A stretch of 22,985 bases of DNA from Isohypsibius dastychi (taxonomy: Eukaryota; Tardigrada; Eutardigrada; Parachela; Isohypsibiidae), in NCBI GenBank assembly GCA_034696485.1, contig JAQIWT010000337.1:1-22985 (forward strand). The letters are read 5' to 3'. Every line of letters begins with the position of its first letter. Positions within the stretch are counted from its first letter, which is position 1. Below are positions 1-10,170 of this stretch, piece by piece. The position numbers and the translations under genes are program-made. The notes beneath the pieces were generated by a model. The model did not search any database. It was not told the origin of the DNA and saw only the letters and a list, made by a program, of their open reading frames with translations.

Positions 1-799
1 CCACAAATGTGGCGATGCCCACTGAAGACAAATGTTCCCATCACGACAGCTCGTTGACCACTGGTCGAAAAAAATTGAAGAATAGCTCATTGAATTTGTT
101 ATTTTTTACTGAGCTGGAATGACTAGTTTCATCGAAATCGCCTGCTTCCTTCATATAGCGGGCATCAATAGGTTAAAGAAAGAAGCGACCCTTAGCGACA
201 AGATACTGTTACATGTACATGGATCGACTCAGACTTCGATTCTTCATTCAAACAAGGATATTCAGTTTGCTCAAGCTGGAAGCAGTTGATGAAGACAAAC
301 TCTTCCCGAAAGTCGTTTCCTCTCTGATCGATGCAAAGTGATCGAAAACGAGAGAAACTTCCCACGGGATGAGCCTTTCCTTTCAAATATCGGCAGTTCG
401 TAAATCAGAGCAACTTACCATTCAAATTCATGCAATGAGGCAAGGTTTTTCTGATAGGAATAAGGCTTCTAACTTCAATGTTGAATGAAATACTATGTGC
501 CGCATTTAAATAAAGGTTCTTCTCCATAAAGTACTTCACAGGCTGGATAAAACCGTTTTCGCTGAAGGATTTTGTTGCTCGACTTGCAAATAAACTGGAC
601 GGTGAAGCTGCTCATCTGTGAAAGACCGTTGGATGAATCGTTCTGTCCAAAGTTAGGAATTCGATAGCGAAATAATAAAAAGCATGACATGGACTTGTAG
701 TTCGCGGTCTTTTCGTACATTCTCATAAGCCATGAAAATGACGTTGAGTTTCGAATTCGAGAAGGAGTTTGACTTGTTCGGATTATTCATGACATTGAA

Positions 800-1485
800 G
801 ATTGCCTTTATCTATCGATACCCGTTTGACTTCGCAATCGTGACCACCATGCAGCCAGCTGACCACAATGTTTGACTCACGGAACCAAAGCTGGCCGCAT
901 CTCAGGTAAAAATTTGAATCTGCAAGCCCGAGGGCATTAACGCCAAAACCATGGGTCATTGCAAAAGCGCTGCACGGATTTTCCACTGTGGTCGTGAACC
1001 ACGCCCAAAACTAACTCTTCCTCTTATGTATTCGTGTCAAACTGCATCTCCCATCATGGAGAATATCTATCGATACTCATACTCATCCATCCGACAGACG
1101 CTAAAAATCACATACCCGCGATTTTCATCGGAGCTGTCTCATCCTCAGGTAATCAAAGACGCTGAAGAACGCAGGGCATTAAGTCCGAATTTAGAGGTCA
1201 AGGCCCGTAAGCTGAAGAGTTTTCTCGCTTCAGGTCATTTGCCCGGCACACTTCATCATTTACTTCAGGGATCTCCGTGCGTTTTCCGGACTCTCTGTCT
1301 GTGTTGGACTGCATCTCCCATCTTGGAGAATACTAATCGATACTGAAACGCAGCCATTCGACAGACGCTAAAACGCGATTTTTGTCCGAGCTGTCTCATC
1401 CTCAGGTAAGCCAAACCGCTGCAGAGCGCAGGGCATCAAGTCCGAATTTAGAGGTCAAGGCCCGTAAGCTGAAGAGTTTTCTCGC
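800..1485. repeat. Three degenerate tandem units of about 255-268 bp inside copy A
   Basis: The string TCTATCGATAC-like begins at 811, 1066 and about 1334, and each occurrence is followed some 90-110 bases later by a TCATCCTCAGGTAA-like segment and then CGAGGGCATTAA / CGCAGGGCATTAA / CGCAGGGCATCAA. Units 2 and 3 are close: they share the block from GAGGTCAAGG to TTTTCTCGC, starting at 1194 and 1451. Unit 1 is more worn. The array is absent from copies B and C, so it arose in, or was inserted into, copy A only. No open reading frame spans the units consistently. Confidence 0.65.
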
Positions 1486-3059
1486 CCGCATCATGTTCAC
1501 TTGAACTTCGAATGTTTTTCTAAATTCAAATTTCCAACAAATCAAAAAAGGAAAAGCCTTAGGCCCGATGATTTTTTTCTATTTTTTTATCGTATTTTTG
1601 TTTGATTTCTTGAATGCAAACTGACGGAGGAGTTGAGCGTAGATATCTCGATCTTGAACCTCCGGTTATATCCAAGCCATTACCCGGAGAGGAAAAAGAC
1701 AATACGTTGTTACTTGGATACAACCTTCCGCAAAATCGGTGTTACTTGGACTGCAGCATCGTCAGCAAATGTATTCAGGTATATGGGTAACACAGCGGTC
1801 TCGATTTTACTTTACTGGGGGGATGGCCGTCGGGATTTTCAGACTTCATTCAGAGAGTTTGGAACTCGTATTGCCAACGGGTTTCTCGACCGTTGGCTTA
1901 TTGTTCATGGGTGAAAGACGGATCCCGAATTCAGAAAACTGCGAAAGCACGAAATGTGAAATACTAGTTGTGATATTTCTTTCACGAAGTCTGTTTGAAT
2001 ACAGTAACAGAGAACGTAGACCTGCACGAAATCTATTGCGACTACATCGATTTTAAAAGCCTCTAAGAAAGATACGCCTCCTGCTTGTGTCTGTCACCCC
2101 CGTCAAGGAAGAGCCTTTGTGCCTGGATATACCAGGATTCATCTGGAAATTTCTTTGAGCTAGCACCTACAGTACGCATTAATCATCGCTCAGAACAAAA
2201 TAACGATATTCTGGATCAGTCAGTTACTGCGTCGCTTGCAGCAGACCAAACGCTTCAATGTACCACCCCCACTTAACTCATCCGAGAATCCTCTTATGCT
2301 TTCCAACAGGGAAGTCAGAACACCCATAAGTCAGAACAACTGTGACGTTGGACATGAAGCAAAGTTCGGGTGGGTTTTCAAAAACGTCCTGAAGTGGAGA
2401 AATAAAGGCAGAGCAACTGGGGAGTCAACAGCACGGAATGGCATCTGGGCCTTACTTTCAAAACAAAAGCCAGAAAAAATTTGAAGAAACTGACCATTCT
2501 AGATGCAGAACGTGAATCGTAAACCCTGAATAAGAACTCCGGGATATTACTCTTTCGAGTCAAATTGGCACACGACAAAAAAATGCGTTTTTTGAAAAGG
2601 GGGGCTCTTTAAAAATGAGGGTCAATTTAGGCCTTCAGTACAGGGGCTGGCTGCGTCACGGACCAAATTTCGGAACTGGCCAACTTGTACAGCTGAAGTA
2701 TGAAATAAGAGAAGTTTTTGTTGCTCCTAGGGAAACAACGATATATGTCAACTTACAAACATTCTGCAGCTTGTTGAATTCAACCCGGGGAGCGGGTTTG
2801 TGCTTGCATGTTATCCTCAACAATAATCGTCCATCTTTTGTACGTTTCTGTGGTGTCCTTGAGTTGAAGGTCACCATTCTTGTTGTTTCTTGGTGGCTAC
2901 CGAGTGCTGACACTGGCACTTTCTTATATTTTCGGATAAAGAACATTCAGTTGACTTTTGAACAAGGAATGAAGCTAATCATTCCCTGACGTTCTCGAGA
3001 TCTTACAGTTTCTATTGTCTTAATAGGCACTATTCAATCAAGCACATTTTTGTTCGAGT

Positions 3060-4278
3060 CGGGGTGGATGTTCTACTACAAAACTGCTTGAGGCATTGAC
3101 CAACAGTACAATATCTGCGGTGCTGTGCCGTGATGAAGCCGGATCACTCTTACTGGACTCAATCAAGGAACCAAGCAGTTCGGCATCCACCTTGAATGTC
3201 CAATTCACTAGCCCAGATTACGGGCAGGATTAACTTGGGCATGAAGTGGTGCTGATTGGTTATGAGCACTCTCAGTTCAAATTTGATCAAACTGAATGTG
3301 AAACGTTTAAGATCTCTTTCGCATTTTCGAACTGAATCACATCAGAAGCAGAGAAATATGATTTCCATTCACTCTTTCAATTCAGGAAGAAAAAGATGTG
3401 GCGTTCTCTGTCGCCGTTGGCATTCAGCTAAACTTGTTAGCGGGGTTACAGTAATGAAAGAATTCTGCGCCAAGCGGAATGGTCTTCGGTGCAGATTCAA
3501 TTATATTTCACCTGGAGTCATGTTCCCAGAGGATGACGACTACGTTGCTTATACTAGAGAAAACCCAGCCCACGAGGAAGCAGTGAACCTTTCAAGCGCA
3601 GCCATCGAAAGAGCTGCAGAGTATGCAATGACTGAGAAGATGCGCTAAGAATCCACCGACGGAGCAATAATCTTCATTGAAAACTTTGCCAAACTGAACA
3701 GGTGGAACTTGCAGATGTGTGAATCTCTCATGATGATGATTCCACCTCTCATTTACAGGGTTAATCGTCTCTACCATACAATCTCATAGCATCAAAGCTG
3801 CAATATATGCTGAAGAAAGGGTCCCTAACAATCAGTTAGCGCGGCACTACATTGAACAGCGAGTAGAATTCGTAAAAACAGGAAAACGTGGTCGATGGAT
3901 CTCTGAATAAATCAGCCTCACAATACCGCTTGAAACAGTGAAATGAACGCATATGATGTTGCTTGATAGTGAGAAAGTCAGGGTCTTCTTCGAAACGGTA
4001 AAGATCCGAGTCGATAAAGGTGCTTCAACATATTTCTTGTCTTCAGACAATACGCACGGGAAAGCTGGCTGCGGTTGTGGATGACGACCCAGTCCGCCTA
4101 CTGGTTATTGTTGGACAAGGGGACAGAAGGTTTGAAACTGATTCCCCCGTATTGGTTGGAGACACAGTTTTTTGTCGCTAGACATAAGGACACAGGGTCG
4201 ATAGATTATGCAGTGAGCTCTTCAGTGGAAACCCTTTCGGCTATTAATCTCCAGTATGGTAATGGAGGTCATAATTAA
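3060..4278 (+). pseudogene. Decayed plus-strand protein-coding remnant, unidentified
   Basis: Several plus-strand frames read like real protein but are broken by frameshifts and stops. From about 3060, one frame contains STISAVLCRDEAGSLLLDSI and, after an internal stop, LGHEVVLIGYEHSQFKFDQ. A second frame (3430-3648) contains FPEDDDYVAYTRENPAHEE and ends at TAA 3646-3648. A third (from 3791) contains NNQLARHYIEQRVEFVKTGK and is interrupted by TAA at 3908 and TGA at 3944. The reading then shifts to DDDPVRLLVIVGQGDRRFE and shifts again at a six-T run near 4168 to end at TAA 4276-4278. The soluble-protein-like composition contrasts with the antisense frames. I do not recognise the family. The remnant is present only in copy A, suggesting capture or insertion into the repeat, or retention of a part the other copies lost. 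Confidence 0.5.
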
Positions 4279-5170
4279 GCTCTTATGCTACTCATGTGCA
4301 TGTACGCCTGATCTTTTCTGTAGGTTTGATGCTTACGTATTTTGCATTTAATGATCCCCACACTGATCTACCCAAATCATTCTCTCTTTTGCAAATCGTG
4401 GCCCCGCATGTCAACTACCTTACAACACACCCTGTGCGCGAAACCTGGATGATTTCCGAATGAGTAATTTGAAAACAGAAACATATTGCGAGAATACATG
4501 GTTAACGACTATTACTTAGGGCCCGACACCGTTCGATTTCAACCTTAGTTCTAGGTTCAATTTTGTGTAAAGCCAAACGTAATAGATTCTGCGGTTTTTT
4601 GACCTCACCTTGGTAGCTTCATCATTGCCCTGACGTCAGAACCTATTAAGTTTGGCTGTACTGTGTCCTGCCAATACATCGGATCCATGAACGGTAAACT
4701 CTCTGGCTGAAGACCGAGCCTGTGTTGGCAGGACAGAGTACTCCACCATTCCTTAGTGGCGGTACTTACATGTGTTCTTTACTGCACACAAATGGGTAAC
4801 CAATGGAAACCAACGTACCAAAACCTCCATTCTGTGGCGGTCGCATTACCGTGCATATTACATCAACATCCTGTGATACTGATCCATCATCAGAAGGGTA
4901 GCGTCTAGTCGTCTTGAAATCCCAATCACCAGTCGAATATGTTACGCAGATAAACAGGCATAAGCAGCTCCTTCCCATTCAGTCTTCCCGTCTCCCAATA
5001 AGAATATGCCGAGATGAACATTTTCCCACTACACACAAGTTGCTTGTGAGATGATATAAACTAAAATGGGTTGATTGCGCTAAGCCCAAAAGGGATGGCG
5101 ATGGCGATGGTGCTGAAAATGAACCCTCTGAATATTGACGTCACACCTATACATGGTATGGCCAAGCCAA

Positions 5171-5258
5171 GAAACTTTTGGCCGCGGCCAATGAAACTTT
5201 TGGCCGCGGCCAAAGAAACTTTTGGCCGCGGCCAAAGAAATTCTTGGCCGCGGGAAAA
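5171..5258. repeat. Left-arm array of 22-bp units containing the palindrome TTGGCCGCGGCCAA
   Basis: Units begin at 5171, 5193, 5215 and 5237. Each has GAAA, a short T run, then GGCCGCGGCC, which contains a CCGCGG core. The fourth unit is degenerate (GGCCGCGGG). Each unit is itself a perfect or near-perfect palindrome, so the array can form small hairpins in addition to the large stem with the right arm. Confidence 0.85.
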
Positions 5259-5507
5259 TGGAACTTTTCGCCTCAGTTCTCGTACTTACCACATTGTATA
5301 TCTATGATTTCTAAAATCTAACTAATCTACCACACAAATTCGAGGGACTGGAGCTGAGTTGGCGTGCCTCTCCACGGCGAAAATCAAAACATCACTAAAA
5401 CGCGCCTTATTTTAAGAAACGTAACTCACGATACGTCAAGAACATATCCTGAGGTAAAAACTAAGTAAAATTTCAGGAAAACTGAGGTGAAAAGTTCCGT
5501 TTTCCCG

Positions 5508-5595
5508 CGGCCAAGAATTTCTTTGGCCGCGGCCAAAAGTTTCTTTGGCCGCGGCCAAAAGTTTCATTGGCCGCGGCCAAAAGTTTCTTGGCTTG
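5508..5595. repeat. Right-arm array of the same 22-bp palindromic units, inverted
   Basis: This is the reverse complement of the left-arm array, with the same unit order: one degenerate unit nearest the loop, two ending in AAAGTTTC, and one carrying the CATTGG variant nearest the outer edge. The variant units sit at matching places in both arms. This indicates that the arms were copied from one another or are kept alike, rather than having arisen independently. Confidence 0.85.
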
Positions 5596-5769
5596 GCCAT
5601 ACCATGTATAGTCACACCCATCAGTGCCATCCATTCTGATGGATGTCGTGGCGCCAAACTCGATTTTGCATGGTCCCATCCATTCGGGCCCATACCGACC
5701 GAGATTGGTCGATTTGAAAATGGATGGTGGCATGGTGTCATCGCTTTTTGCGCTTAGCGCAATCCCCCC

Positions 5770-7555
5770 AATATCTTCCGTTCGACGGCCTTTAGTACCT
5801 CTTTGGGCTGAACTGATTCGACAGTCAAAGAACGCAGCGGTCCTTAGTAACAGAAGTTTGTTATAGGTATCGATTCTGACTTCGTTCTTTCGTATAAACA
5901 AGTAGTATGTATAGCTTGCCTGTGGTGGAAGCGTTTGATGAAGTGAAATCTTCCCGACAGTCGTTTCTCCTCTAATCGATGCAAAGTGATCGAAAACGAG
6001 AGAAACATCTCACGGGATGAGACACTTTTTTATCTAATACAGTTAATCAGCGGTCAGAGTAACATATGTTTCAAAACGATACCAGAGATTGGACAGTTAC
6101 TGCGTCGCTTGCAGTAGACCATACGCTTCAAAGTATTCCCTCCAGTTAACTCCTTCCAAGATCATCCTGTACTTCCCCACAGGGAAGTTTTGGGGAAGTA
6201 AAAACTCCTATAACGGTAGGCATAAAGCGAAGTTAAGGGTGAGTTTTCAGAAACGTCCTGAACTGGAAGAACAAAGCCCGGACAACCGGAGAATCGACTG
6301 CACGATGGCACCCAGGCCTCTCTCTCAAAACGAGAGCCAGAGGGCAAGAAACTAAGAATTCTCGACACAGAGCGGGAATATCAACGATGCCGCTGATCTA
6401 CATCCTCTGTGTTTGTCTTTCAAAGGTCATGCATAACCTCTGCTGTGTTATCGAACTAGTGCCGTCGCTTTTAACGCCTATTTTATCGCCCTGTTTTTCG
6501 GCTACGTCCCAGCCCAAATTTAAAAGCTCGCCAGCTTGTAGAGCTGAACTGAAAGGAAAATAAGTTTTTGGTGCTCGTAGGCAAGCAGCGACAGAAGAGC
6601 TCAAATGAAAGCCAATGAATTCAAGGAAAAAGTTTTTGATTTCAACTAGCAACAGCGGCCATTTATGTTTTGGTGCTGACAAATTTGACAAAAATACAAA
6701 GCCTCCGGTTAACGTGAGTAGAACGAGCGGGTTGCAAAGCAATTTTTTTTGCGACTCGTCAGCTCGTCGAAGATAGTTTCGCAAGATTGAAATCCCTTTT
6801 GAAGCATTTTGTGATAGACTCACATATACGACAGACTCGAACATTTTCAACGGTATCGTGACATGGTATAGTGGACTGAATCTGACAAGCGAGAGATACG
6901 AAAAGAAGTTAGACTCAGCACAAACGGCTGATGATTTGAATACAACCTTTTTGTATAAAGGTCGTTTAAGCAAAACAGGGATTTTGTAAACGGCCGGCGA
7001 AAAGAGGATCACCTGTCTGTTTTGGGATGTTGAACTAAACTATAACTTCAAATTTCCGGCTGACGTCCCGGAAACCCGAAATAAAAGGATAGAACTTCAT
7101 TATGGATGTGGATGAACCTGTCTCGGATGAGAGTGAGACCGCAAGCGGTGACGAAGCTGACGGAAAAGTCGCAGATGAGCATTCAGCTGAGAGCAGCTGA
7201 ATGCTTTGTGTTGGCAGGGCAGAGTACTCCACCATTCCTTAGTGGCGGTACTTAAATGTGTTCTTTACTGCACACAAATGGATAACCAATGGAAACTCAC
7301 GCACCAAAACCTCCATTCTGTGGCGGCCGCATTACGGTGCATATTACATCACCATCCTGGGTTACTGATACATCATCAGAAGAGTAGCGTCTAGTCGTCT
7401 TGTAATCCCAATCACCAGTCGAATATGATATGCAGATCAACTGATATAAGCAACTGCTTTCCATTTAGTTTTCCCGTTCCCCCAATAAGAATATGCCGAG
7501 ATGAACATTTTCCCACTACACACAAGTCGCTTGTAAGATGATGTAAGCTGAAATA
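5770..7555. repeat. Tandem unit copy B
   Basis: It begins right after the fold-back element with ATATCTTCC and GACGGCCTTTAGTACC, matching the start of copy C near 7553. Shared blocks run to about 6065, from about 6095 to 6360, from about 6400 to 6600, and from about 7195 to 7555. Relative to copy C it lacks roughly 400 bases around 6065-6095. It carries its own segment at about 6620-7195 (see the remnant there). The 7200-7440 block is close to copy A's 4722-4940 block. No intact gene is supported. Confidence 0.7.
6783..7200 (+). pseudogene. Possible plus-strand coding remnant with an acidic C-terminus
   Basis: The plus frame from 6783 to 7112 is open except for TAA at 6987-6989. It contains IPFEAFCDRLTYTTDSNIF and, after the stop, FWDVELNYNFKFPADVPET. 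Shifting by one base at about 7102 gives a 32-residue acidic tail starting MDVDEPVSDESETASGDEAD and ending at TGA 7198-7200. One stop plus one frameshift suggests a dead gene end. A 204-codon minus-strand frame (6398-7012) overlaps it, so the coding strand is uncertain. I do not recognise the product. The segment is present only in copy B. Confidence 0.35.
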
Positions 7556-9720
7556 TCTTCAGTCTACTCGACGGTCTTTGGTACCACTTTGGGCTGAACT
7601 GATTTGACAGGTTAAGAACGAAACGGCCCTTAGCAACAGAGGGCTGTTATATGGTTCGACTCTGACTTCGTTCCTGCGTATAAACAAGTATGTTTAGCTT
7701 GCCTGTGGGGGAAGCAGTTGATGGAGTGAAATCTTCCCGAAAGTCGTTTCTTCTCTGATCGATGCAAAGTGATCGAAAACGAGAGAAACTTCTCACGGGA
7801 TGAGCATTTTCTATCCAATATCAGCAGTTCGTAAATCAGAGCAACTTTTCATTCAAGTTCACGCAATAAGGCAATGTTTTTGATACGTGTTAGACATTTT
7901 ATTTCGATGTTGCATTAAGACCCAGCGTACTATACCGCATTTACATGAAGGTTCTTTTCCATACAGTGCCCGATACATGGACGAGTTTCATCTCCGCCGT
8001 CGACCAGGACTAGCTCAACATTTCTTTTATTTTTCATTCTCCAGAATAACAGACTGCATATTTATTGATTTGGATTTTTCAGTGAATTCTGAATGACTGG
8101 AAAAGAGATTCCAGACATTCGGAAATCCCACCATTCAAGTACAACAATCAGTATGTCTGTTATCCACGTCGATAAAAAGCCGTTGGGACTGGATATACTT
8201 GGATATATCTGGATTATCTCCGGCCTCAACATCAATCATCGCTCAGTGTCGCATGTGATCCAAACGATCATAGATCGGTCAGTAACTGAGTCGCTTGCAG
8301 TAGACCATACGCCTCAAAGTACTACCTCCAGTTAACTAGTCACAGAATCATCCTGCACTTCCCCACAGGGAAGTCAAAACAACTATTACCTTTTGCATTA
8401 AGCGAAGTTAAGAAAGAGTTTTCAAAAACGTCTTGAAATGGAAAAATGAAGCATGAACAACTGGAGAATCAACAGCGAGATGGCAATTGGGCCTCTCATT
8501 TAGAACAAAAGCTAGAGAAAATTTGAAGGAACTTAAGAATTCTAGACGCAGAGCGCGAATATCAACGATGCCGCTGACCTGCTTTTTTCTATTTGTCTTC
8601 TAAAGGTCAAGCATGAACTCAGTTGTGTTGTCCAGCTACTGGTTTTGCTTTTAAGGCTTATTTTATCGCCCTGATTGTCGGTTATGTGAGCGGCCAAATT
8701 TTAGAACTGGCCAGCTTGTATGGCTGATTTAAAAAGAAGAGAACTTTTTGGTGTTCCTAGGAAAACAGTGACAGATGTCTGCTTACCAATATTCTGTAAC
8801 TTATCAAATTCAGCCTGGAATTGTGCTTGCGAGTTATTCTCAAACAAGTTTATTTATTTTCTGTACGGTTCGAGTCATATGACTGTCTGACTCGATACCT
8901 GAAATTCAGAAAACAGAGACCGTAAGTGGAGGCCCAGTGGTCACAAATTTGAAAGGTCCCACACGCTCTCTTTCTGAAACCTCGGGCCTAGGTTCAGGTT
9001 ATAGAACAAAACGTCATTTTTCTTGTGCTTGCCATTCTTTATGATTGTACTGTTTGATTTTGTGTTTCATCTCTTACTTGGCTTTTGGTGTGATACTGTG
9101 AGCGTGCCGTACTCAAATATTCACGTATGATAGCTTTTCTTTTTGAGCTTTGGACTCACGTTTTTTCTTCACTTAATGGTCCCCACGGTAGACTAGCCAC
9201 ATCATTGTTTGTTTCACGGGTCCTTATCTTTCATTTGAACCTTGCAAGGGTTTGACGTGAGGTCTGATGGGTTTCGCGCAATTGCCCGAAACCCGGATGA
9301 CATCCGAACGAATAGAATCAGGCAGCGTTATCAGTAACCTCAGTTCTATGTTCCCTTTCTTGTGGACCATGACTTGCCAACAAATTATAGCCATGGACGA
9401 TAAAAACAGTGCGTGAAGACCGGGCCTGTGTTGGCAGGACAGAGTACACCTCCATCCATTCTCCCGTGGCGGTATCTATATGTCCTCTGTACTGCTGACA
9501 GTCAGTACAGGGGAAAACCCGACGTACCAAAACTTCCATCCTGTTGCAGCCGCATTACCGTGGGTTTTACATCATCATCGTGGGTCACTGATCCATCCTC
9601 AGTAGAGTAGCGTAATCCCAATTCCTGTAATCCCAATCGTGAGTGGCATATGTCGCGCAGATAAAGATGTAGAAAACAAATGCATTCATCTCCATACATT
9701 ACTCGTGTGCATAAGAATTT
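7556..9720. repeat. Tandem unit copy C
   Basis: It follows copy B without interruption. It shares the 7570-7980 block with A (150-560) and B (5780-6065), 8110-8530 with A (2085-2500), 8560-8830 with A and B, and 9060-9720 with A (4300-5064). The stretch at about 8870-9050 has no counterpart. On the minus strand, 9513-9605 can be read without stops in the same frame as copy A's 4795-4890 (shared DGSV and TVMR). However, substitutions fall at all codon positions, so this is weak evidence for coding. No intact gene is seen. Confidence 0.65.
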
Positions 9721-9938
9721 GCTACCTAGATACGCTTTTTTAGGATTTTCTGAATTGAACCGCTTACCAGAAGAGCAGCACTCTGACACGAATTCCGGGT
9801 ACAGTACCACAACTTTGTTGCTAACCACCCGTTTGCAGCACGATCGAACGTGTTGTCACGGCTCATGGCACGTAAGTGTGATACAGTGTACAACACAAAG
9901 CCAGACAAGTCACCGGATATTTTCAGTCGAAAGATCAC
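9721..9938. other. Spacer between the repeat region and the rbc-1 3' end; nothing recognised
   Basis: The sequence loses similarity to the repeat units just after 9720. Short frames on both strands show no motif. It lies immediately downstream of the rbc-1 poly(A) signal. Confidence 0.5.
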
Positions 9939-10170
9939 TTTATTAATAAAGTTACATGCCTGAACACTTTCTCTCACAGTTAAAACAAAGAGGGGAGTTA
10001 AAAAACAATCAAGTGTTTATCAAAACACAGAAACATTCCGGAACGGAACCATGTGACAAACGAGGAAAAAACCAAAAGGGAAAACCGAAAAAAACCAAAA
10101 ACACTTTTCTATCACAATTAAAATAACATTTCGTGTCGGGAATTCTTTTCACAAGAAGAAAAACAACGCT
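9925..10170 (-). other. rbc-1: 3' untranslated region of rbc-1
   Basis: This is the sequence between the stop codon at 10171-10173 and the expected cleavage zone just past the AATAAA at 9944-9939. On the plus strand it is A-rich with runs of AAACC/AAAACC, so the transcript is U-rich. The exact cleavage point is inferred. Confidence 0.6.
9939..9950. terminator. Palindromic poly(A) signal TTTATTAATAAA
   Basis: Read on the minus strand, 9944-9939 is AATAAA, placed 227 bases beyond the rbc-1 stop codon, a sensible 3' UTR length for a nematode. Read on the plus strand, 9945-9950 is also AATAAA. The minus-strand use is the well-supported one; a plus-strand gene needing the other half was not found. 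Confidence 0.65.

Larger units (their letters stand above)
150..5067. repeat. Tandem unit copy A (longest, diverged copy of a three-copy segmental repeat)
   Basis: Four blocks of this stretch recur in the same order in copies B and C: about 180-560, 2085-2500, 2600-2830 and 4300-5064. Diagnostic shared strings are GATCGATGCAAAGTGATCG near 328, the block around 2225-2265 containing CGTCGCTTGCAG, and TGTTGGCAGGACAGAGTAC near 4722. Copy A also contains sequence absent from the others: a ~260-bp tandem array (about 800-1485), an AT-rich and unrecognised stretch at 1486-2085, and a plus-strand gene remnant (about 3060-4278). Short open frames exist on both strands, but none continues intact through the unit. 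The 93-codon frame at about 1633-1914 has no recognisable motif. I read this as a decayed duplicated locus or non-autonomous repeat; the coding strand of the ancestor is unresolved. Confidence 0.7.
5068..5769. mobile_element. 702-bp fold-back (long inverted repeat) transposable element
   Basis: The two ends are inverted copies: GGGTTGATTGCGCTAAGC at 5068-5085 and its near-complement ending GCGCAATCCCCCC at 5769. Both arms continue inward through the CATACATGGTATGGCCAAGCC motif, arrays of GGCCGCGGCC palindromes, and a CTTTTC(G/A)CCTCAG inner edge, leaving a loop of roughly 5290-5470. The right arm is longer: it has about 90 extra bases (roughly 5610-5720) with CATCCATT-type repeats. AAT flanks both sides (5065-5067 and 5770-5772). 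The equivalent junction between copies B and C, near 7550-7562, reads straight through, which defines the empty site. No transposase is encoded, so the element is non-autonomous. GGG termini and a 3-bp duplication would be compatible with a PIF/Harbinger-type system, although AAT is not the usual TWA target. Confidence 0.8.

Noticed and set aside
3931..3938. CTGTTTCA on the minus strand, the nematode piRNA upstream motif
   Set aside because: A single 8-mer in 23 kb on two strands is expected by chance, and it falls inside the coding remnant of copy A with no cluster around it.
5171..5258. Regular palindromic repeats resembling a CRISPR array
   Set aside because: Units abut with no unique spacers, are mirrored in the opposite arm, and the context is eukaryotic.
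5436..5901. Open frames of 100-140 codons across the fold-back arms
   Set aside because: They are produced by the stop-free GGCCGCGGCC repeat units, occur on both strands and both arms, and give low-complexity FGRGQ-like peptides.
6398..7012. 204-codon minus-strand open frame in copy B
   Set aside because: Its first half has the Ser/Leu/Phe-rich look of an antisense frame, there is no recognisable motif, and the plus strand reads better over 6783-7112. Kept only as a caveat to the plus-strand remnant.
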